Assembly: GCA_947632045.1 (NCBI GenBank)
Contig: CANRNQ010000019.1
Span: 1-46,464 of the forward strand
Origin: an uncultured Clostridia bacterium
GTDB lineage: Bacteria; Bacillota; Clostridia; Oscillospirales; Acutalibacteraceae
Reading direction: 5' to 3'
DNA: 46,464 bases
Position 1 is the first letter of the stretch; every line of letters starts with the position of its first letter. Below, piece by piece: positions 41,568-46,464 of this stretch. The notes beneath the pieces were generated by a model, which made no database searches, was not told the DNA's origin, and was given only the letters and a program-made list of their open reading frames with translations. The translations under genes were made by a program, and so were the position numbers.

Positions 41568-43667
41568 ATGTCCACACCGGTTAATGTTCCCGAAATTTTC
41601 GGAAGCCTCGTATTTGACGACGCAACAATGAAGGAGCGTCTGCCAAAGCAGACCTATAAGGCGCTCAAAAAGACGATTCAAGACGGCGACGTGCTCGATT
41701 TGAACGTGGCGAACATAGTAGCCAACGCAATGAAGGATTGGGCGGTAGAAAAGGGAGCCACCCACTACACGCACTGGTTCCAGCCAATGACGGGCATCAC
41801 GGCCGAGAAGCACGACAGCTTCATCAACCCAACCGACGACGGCAGGGTTATAATGGAGTTTTCCGGCAAGGAGCTCATAAAGGGCGAGCCTGATGCTTCG
41901 TCCTTCCCCTCGGGCGGCATAAGAGCTACCTTTGAGGCGAGGGGCTACACGGCTTGGGACCCGACCTCATACGCCTTTATAAAGGACGGCACTCTGTGTA
42001 TTCCGACGGCGTTCTGCTCATACACCGGAGAGGTGCTCGACAAAAAGACCCCGCTGCTGCGCTCTATGGAGAGGATAAGCGACGAGGCCGTGAGAGTATT
42101 AAGACTTTTCGGCGACAACGAAACGACAAGAGTGGTTACAACGGTAGGCCCCGAGCAGGAGTACTTCCTGATAGACAAGGAGCTTTACGAGCAGAGAAAG
42201 GACTTAATATACACCGGCAGGACGCTCTTTGGAGCGAAGGCTCCCAAGGGGCAGGAGCTTGAGGATCACTACTTCGGCGTTATAAGGCCGAGGGTAGTCG
42301 AGTTTATGGCCGACCTTGACCGCGAGCTCTGGAAGCTCGGCATACTCGCAAAGACGAAGCACAACGAGGTTGCGCCTGCACAGCACGAGCTCGCCCCGAT
42401 ATTCACAACGACTAACCTCGCGACCGATCACAATCAGCTCACAATGGAGATAATGAAAAAGACCGCTGAAAAGCACGGAATGGTTTGTTTGCTGCACGAA
42501 AAGCCCTTTGCGGGAGTAAACGGAAGCGGCAAGCACAACAACTGGTCGATTTCAACAAACACCGGCAAAAACCTGCTCAACCCGGGCAAAATGCCCGCCG
42601 AAAACACCCAGTTCCTGCTCTTCTTAGCGGCTGTTGTAAAGGGCGTCGACGAGTATCAGGATCTGCTCAGAATTTCCGTCGCAAGCGCCGGCAACGACCA
42701 CAGACTCGGAGCTAACGAGGCTCCTCCGGCAGTCATCTCAATGTTCCTCGGCGACGAGCTTCAGGCCGTCATAGATTCAATAGTAGAGGGCACCGAGTAC
42801 TCGGCCGACGGCAAGCGCAAGATGCAGCTTGGCTCTAACGTGCTTCCGGACTTCACAAAGGACACCACCGACAGAAACCGCACCTCGCCCTTTGCCTTCA
42901 CAGGCAACAAGTTTGAGTTCCGTATGCTCGGCTCGGCGCTTAATATAGCCTGCCCGAATATAATGCTCAACACAATAGTCGCTGAGGAGCTTTCGCTCTT
43001 TGCCGACGAGCTTGAAAAAGCGGACGATTTTGACAGCGCGGTAAAGGATATAATAAAGAAGGCGTTTACAGAGCACCAGAGAATAATCTTCAACGGCGAC
43101 AACTACGCCGACGAGTGGCTCGTAGAGGCCGAGAGAAGAGGACTTTCAAATCTCCGCTCTACCCCAGAGGCGTTCAGCAGATACCTCACGGAGAAGAACG
43201 TCGAGCTCTTCACAAAGCACAAGGTCTACACCGAGAAGGAGCTCAACGCGAGATATGAGATCATGCTTGAAAACTACTCAAAGGTTATCAATATAGAGGC
43301 TGAAACCATGCTCGACATGGCTAAGAAGGACATTCTCCCCTCGGTATCGGCTTATGTAAGGGAGCTTACGGATACGGCCCTTTCAAAGAAGGCGCTTTCC
43401 GACACTATTCCCTGCGACGTAGAGATCGAGCTCGCCGAGAAGCTCTCAAAGCTCAATCTGTGCTTCTCAAGAAAAATATCCGCCCTTGAAGAGGCCTTGA
43501 TCAAGGCGAAGGATATCGACGGAGTTCAGGCTCTCGCGGACTTCTATCAGGGCACCGTCTTTGCCGCTATGTCAGAGCTCAGAGCCGTAGGCGACGAGAT
43601 GGAGATAAACGTATCCTCCGACTACTGGCCTTATCCCTCATACGGCGATATGCTTTTCAGTATTTGA
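41568..43667 (+). CDS. glnN: Type III glutamine synthetase
   Basis: A 699-residue glutamine synthetase of the GSIII (GlnN) class, which makes glutamine from glutamate, ammonia and ATP. Length and the GSIII block [20 protein letters not shown] identify the class; catalytic regions include [10 protein letters not shown], the [11 protein letters not shown]-like [30 protein letters not shown] and [21 protein letters not shown] (glnA) is not in the window. Its leader carries a terminator and an ANTAR-like hairpin, so expression probably responds to nitrogen state. The next gene imports ammonium. Confidence 0.95.
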   Translation: MSTPVNVPEIFGSLVFDDATMKERLPKQTYKALKKTIQDGDVLDLNVANIVANAMKDWAVEKGATHYTHWFQPMTGITAEKHDSFINPTDDGRVIMEFSGKELIKGEPDASSFPSGGIRATFEARGYTAWDPTSYAFIKDGTLCIPTAFCSYTGEVLDKKTPLLRSMERISDEAVRVLRLFGDNETTRVVTTVGPEQEYFLIDKELYEQRKDLIYTGRTLFGAKAPKGQELEDHYFGVIRPRVVEFMADLDRELWKLGILAKTKHNEVAPAQHELAPIFTTTNLATDHNQLTMEIMKKTAEKHGMVCLLHEKPFAGVNGSGKHNNWSISTNTGKNLLNPGKMPAENTQFLLFLAAVVKGVDEYQDLLRISVASAGNDHRLGANEAPPAVISMFLGDELQAVIDSIVEGTEYSADGKRKMQLGSNVLPDFTKDTTDRNRTSPFAFTGNKFEFRMLGSALNIACPNIMLNTIVAEELSLFADELEKADDFDSAVKDIIKKAFTEHQRIIFNGDNYADEWLVEAERRGLSNLRSTPEAFSRYLTEKNVELFTKHKVYTEKELNARYEIMLENYSKVINIEAETMLDMAKKDILPSVSAYVRELTDTALSKKALSDTIPCDVEIELAEKLSKLNLCFSRKISALEEALIKAKDIDGVQALADFYQGTVFAAMSELRAVGDEMEINVSSDYWPYPSYGDMLFSI

Positions 43668-43807
43668 TTAGCATTTGATAGATAGATTTGATTTTCAATA
43701 CTCAGTCCTTCTAAAGCTCTTGCGCCGCCGAATAATGGCGTTCGCGGCGCGGCTTAAGGCTGCTTTTGAATGGGCGGGAGCTGCGGGCTGAGTAAATAAG
43801 CTTAAAA

Positions 43808-43813
43808 TATAAT
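43808..43813 (+). promoter_or_regulatory. -10 box of the amt-PII gene
   Basis: A perfect TATAAT at 43808-43813 but no recognisable -35 box 16-18 bases upstream, which suggests dependence on an activator. The RNA would begin at about 43820. Confidence 0.45.
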
Positions 43814-43815
43814 AT

Positions 43816-43900
43816 GCTTTGGGCTTGCCCCAAAGCAAAACTCAGGCACAAAGGTGTGCGGCATTTTTTGGAAGTGAAAAATAGCTGCACACCTTTTTTA
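43816..43900 (+). promoter_or_regulatory. amt leader: hexaloop hairpin overlapping a terminator
   Basis: An 8-bp hairpin (GCTTTGGG/CCCAAAGC, 43816-43836) is followed by GCAC-AAAGGT-GTGC (43846-43859), whose hexaloop has A at position 1 and G at position 4 as in ANTAR targets. The same bases form the left arm of a terminator (43851-43862 with 43884-43895, then a T run to 43900), so hairpin and terminator exclude each other. The first hairpin has no ANTAR-type loop, so the two-hairpin motif is incomplete. Confidence 0.5.
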
Positions 43901-43927
43901 TATTTATCTTAATAAGGGGGAACTTTT

Positions 43928-45646
43928 ATGAACGACATTATGACTGCCGTAAACTCCACAATCTTCGGAACGGAGGGCGTGTGGTTTCTAATCGGTGCGG
44001 CGCTCGTTTTCTTTATGCAATGCGGCTTCGCAATGGTTGAAACAGGCTTTACAAGAGCCAAAAATGCGGCGAACATAATAATGAAAAACCTGATGGATTT
44101 CTGCCTTGGAACCGTGGTATTTATGGTTCTGGGCTTCGGACTGCTGTGCGGCGAGGACGCTCTGTTCGGACTTGTCGGGTTGCCGAATTTGCAGATATTT
44201 ACGGACTTTGCAAACTTCCCGTGGCACAACTTCGTGTTCAATATGGTCTTCTGCGCAACGGCTGCCACAATAGTTTCGGGCGCAATGGCCGAGAGAACAA
44301 AGTTTATGTCCTACTGCATCTACTCCGTCATCATCTCCGCTGTTGTTTATCCGATAGAGGCTCACTGGATATGGGGCGGCGGCTGGCTTCAGCAGTTGGG
44401 CTTCCTTGACTTCGCGGGCTCCTGCGCTATCCATATGGTCGGCGGAATCTCCGCTCTCATCGGCGCGATAATCCTCGGACCTCGTATCGGAAAGTACAGC
44501 AAAAGCGGCAAGGTGCACGCTATACCCGGCCACAGCCTTACTCTCGGCGCGCTCGGTGTGTTTATATTGTGGTTCGGCTGGTACGGCTTTAACGGTGCGG
44601 CAGCGGCTGCAACAGACAACCTCGGTCAGATCTTCCTCACAACTACTATTGCTCCGGCGGTTGCAACCTGCGCTACCATGATATTCACATGGATAAAGAA
44701 CGGCAAGCCCGACGTTTCAATGTCGCTTAACGGCTCTCTCGCCGGACTTGTTGCGGTAACGGCTCCCTGCGCCGACATAGATGCTCTCGGCGCGGCGATA
44801 ATCGGACTTGTAGCCGGAATACTCGTTGTGGTTGCCGTTGAATTTATAGACATAAAGCTCAAGATAGACGACCCGGTCGGCGCTGTGGCTGTTCACGGTG
44901 TTAACGGAGTATGGGGAACGCTCGCCGTTGGACTTTTTGCAACGGGTAAGGGTCAGGACGGCGTTATAGGTCTGTTCTACGGCGGCGGCTTCAAGCAGCT
45001 CGGAATACAGGCTCTCGGCATAGTTTGCGTTGCAGCCTTCACAATAGTTTTGATGACGGCTACATTCCAGCTTATAAAGCATACGGTAGGCCTTAGAGCC
45101 TCGAGAGAAGAGGAGCTTTCGGGTCTTGACAGCACAGAGCACGGCATAGCGAGCTCCTACGCCGACTTTATGCCGAGCACGCTCTCGCTCAATTCCACAG
45201 ATACAAAAGAGCCTCTCGTTCCCGTTGCGGCGGCTGTTCCGGTACATGTAAACAACGAGTCTGTTTACAGCAACCCAGACGGCAAGAAGATAACAAAGAT
45301 AGACATTGTATGCAGACAGAACAAGTTTGACGAGCTCAAGGCTGCTCTCAACGAGATCGGGGTTGCCGGTATGACCGTAACTCAGGTTCTTGGCTACGGC
45401 GTACAGAAGGGCAAGCCCGAGTTCTACCGCGGCGTTCCGGTCGAGGTAAATCTCCTGCCCAAGGTTCAGGTTGAGATAGTAGTCTGCACAGTGCCTGTAA
45501 AGCAGGTAATAGACACCGCCGTAAAGGCTCTTTATACGGGCCATATCGGCGACGGCAAGATATTCGTATATGAGGTTCTGGACGTAGTAAAGGTTCGCAC
45601 CGGTGAAACCGGCCGCGAGGCTCTCCAAAACCCCGACACTGATTAA
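43928..45646 (+). CDS. Ammonium transporter fused to a PII signalling domain
   Basis: A 572-residue fusion. Residues about 1-400 are an Amt/Rh channel with about 11 helices; conserved parts include YPIEAHWIWGGGWL, AGSCAIHMVGG and AVHGVNGVWGTLAVG. After a linker of about 50 residues, residues about 454-572 form a GlnK/PII domain with the T-loop region YGVQKGKPEFYRGVPVEVNL and the nucleotide-binding GDGKIFVYEV. PII proteins normally block AmtB as separate trimers; here the sensor is covalently attached to the channel. GGGGG precedes the ATG. It follows glnN. Confidence 0.93.
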   Translation: MNDIMTAVNSTIFGTEGVWFLIGAALVFFMQCGFAMVETGFTRAKNAANIIMKNLMDFCLGTVVFMVLGFGLLCGEDALFGLVGLPNLQIFTDFANFPWHNFVFNMVFCATAATIVSGAMAERTKFMSYCIYSVIISAVVYPIEAHWIWGGGWLQQLGFLDFAGSCAIHMVGGISALIGAIILGPRIGKYSKSGKVHAIPGHSLTLGALGVFILWFGWYGFNGAAAAATDNLGQIFLTTTIAPAVATCATMIFTWIKNGKPDVSMSLNGSLAGLVAVTAPCADIDALGAAIIGLVAGILVVVAVEFIDIKLKIDDPVGAVAVHGVNGVWGTLAVGLFATGKGQDGVIGLFYGGGFKQLGIQALGIVCVAAFTIVLMTATFQLIKHTVGLRASREEELSGLDSTEHGIASSYADFMPSTLSLNSTDTKEPLVPVAAAVPVHVNNESVYSNPDGKKITKIDIVCRQNKFDELKAALNEIGVAGMTVTQVLGYGVQKGKPEFYRGVPVEVNLLPKVQVEIVVCTVPVKQVIDTAVKALYTGHIGDGKIFVYEVLDVVKVRTGETGREALQNPDTD

Positions 45647-45671
45647 TGCCCTATCCTTTTTAATTCACATA

Positions 45672-45717
45672 ACAAGCTTGGCCCCGCTCATTCTCGGCGG
45701 GGCTTAAGCTTGTTTTT
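45672..45717 (+). terminator. Terminator of the amt-PII gene
   Basis: A long stem, ACAAGCTTGGCCCCGC paired with GCGGGGCTTAAGCTTGT, followed by T5. Confidence 0.85.
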
Positions 45718-45739
45718 GGGCTGCGCCCCAAACCGGCGC

Positions 45740-46010
45740 TCCCGCCGACAGCAGATTAGCCGACTTGCGCCGGTCGATCTGCTGCTTTAAGTTATAGTCT
45801 GTTTAGGGGGAACTGACGTTCCCCCTAAGACCCCCGCAAGCCTCCGCCTTTTGCGAAGGTTTTTTCTTAAATTGCACTTGTGTTCACGAGCGGCGCTCCC
45901 GCCGACAGCAGATTAGCCGACTTGCGCCGATTGATCTGCTGTTTTAAGTTAGTTTACGCTAAAGGGGGCTTGCCGCTCCCTTAAAACCCTCCTTTTTTCG
46001 CTCAAGGAAT
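45740..46010 (+). repeat. Two hairpins of the dispersed repeat family in one composite copy
   Basis: Two left-end hairpins occur in the same direction about 157 bases apart. The loops ACTTGCGC are at 45763-45770 and 45920-45927, with stems AGCAGATTAGCCG/CGGTCGATCTGCT and GCAGATTAGCCG/CGATTGATCTGC. Between them lie the GGGGGAACTGACGTTCCCCC palindrome and a CCGCCTTTTGCG segment, the same order as the interior of the full repeat. The second copy is followed by AAGGGGGC..GCTCCCTT. Confidence 0.75.
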
Positions 46011-46063
46011 ATTATTTGCTTTAGATATGAATGTCGTTTCGCAAGAATAAAAGCTTAATTTAA

Positions 46064-46464
46064 GCAAAAGCCCAAGAAGCAAAAAATAAGCCCGCATAGA
46101 GCGGGAATTAAAAATAAATCTCTGAGAGAATAAGAGGTTGCAAGGGGCGAAGCCCCTGCGAATAAAAAAAGACAAAAAACAGCAGTTGTGCAGTCATGGC
46201 TGTTGGCCGCAAAAGCCCAAGAAGCAAAAAATAAGCCCGCATAGAGCGGAAATTAAAAATAAATCCCTGAGAGAATAAGAGGTTGCAAGTGGCGAAGCCC
46301 CTGCAAATAAAAAAATACAAAAACAGTAGCTGCGCAGTTATGGCTGCCGGCCGCAAAAGCCCAAGAAGCAAAAAATAAGCCCGCAGGGAGCGGGAATTAA
46401 AAATAAATCTCTGAGAGAATAAGGGGTTGCAAGGGGCGAAGCCCCTGCAAATAAAAAAGGCAAA
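46064..46464. repeat. Tandem 145-bp repeat, at least 2.8 units, cut by the window end
   Basis: GCAAAAGCCCAAGAAGC recurs at 46064, 46209 and 46354, a spacing of exactly 145 bases each time. Each unit holds an AAGCCCGC...GCGGGAA hairpin-like segment, AAATCTCTGAGAGAATAAG and GGGGCGAAGCCCC, with a few substitutions between units. 145 is not a multiple of three, so it is unlikely to encode protein; the minus-strand ORF across it is an artefact. Between 45647 and the window end there is no gene. Confidence 0.8.

Noticed and set aside
44717-45628. 303-codon minus-strand ORF
   Set aside because: It is antisense to the Amt-PII gene and has no recognisable domain; it is a by-product of the coding bias of the real gene.
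46108-46371. 87-codon minus-strand ORF
   Set aside because: It lies in the 145-bp tandem array, whose period is not a multiple of three; hydrophobicity comes from the A/T-rich repeats.
46064-46464. CRISPR array
   Set aside because: The 145-base unit is repeated as a whole with only scattered substitutions; there are no short repeats alternating with unique spacers and no cas genes.

Overview
The window reads as chromosomal DNA of an anaerobic, low-to-mid-GC Bacillota, most likely class Clostridia (Oscillospirales-like). The support is a SpoVB-type flippase, type III glutamine synthetase (GlnN), a single-chain glycyl-tRNA synthetase, strong AGGAGG ribosome sites and sigA-type promoters. Species cannot be named from sequence alone.

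Layout. 1-5.4 kb: a lipoprotein, then a fructose operon (DeoR-type regulator, 1-phosphofructokinase, PTS EIIABC). 5.9-12.1 kb: a SpoVB/MurJ-like flippase, a heterodimeric ABC exporter pair and the manganese exporter MntP. 12.3-14.1 kb: an AT-richer NgoMIV-type restriction-modification pair that looks imported. 14.4-21.9 kb: lexA, an M14 peptidase, a Nudix/membrane protein/ribF operon and purL. 22-29.4 kb: two lipoproteins, a VOC protein, a GNAT acetyltransferase flanked by two copies of a ~335-bp repeat, hflX, tRNA-Thr, tRNA-Gly and glycyl-tRNA synthetase. 29.5-41.0 kb: a compact minus-strand cluster of phage genes. 41.4-45.6 kb: a nitrogen-assimilation pair, glnN and an ammonium transporter fused to a PII protein. 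Both genes have terminator-bearing leaders that resemble ANTAR targets. 45.7-46.5 kb: dispersed and tandem repeats.

The most unusual region is the phage cluster. Gene order follows the PBSX/xkd module from terminase to capsid and connectors, then jumps straight to the LysM hub, gpD-like hub, spike, baseplate J and a short fibre. No sheath, tube, tape-measure, holin, endolysin, integrase or repressor gene is present. Every ORF is intact and tightly coupled, so this may be a domesticated head-plus-baseplate particle rather than random decay.

A second theme is a dispersed intergenic repeat family. Its terminal hairpins keep an invariant 8-base loop (ACTTGCGC, or GCGCAAGT on the other strand) while the stems vary with compensating changes. 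Nine such loops occur in this window, and full copies have inverted-repeat ends like a MITE.
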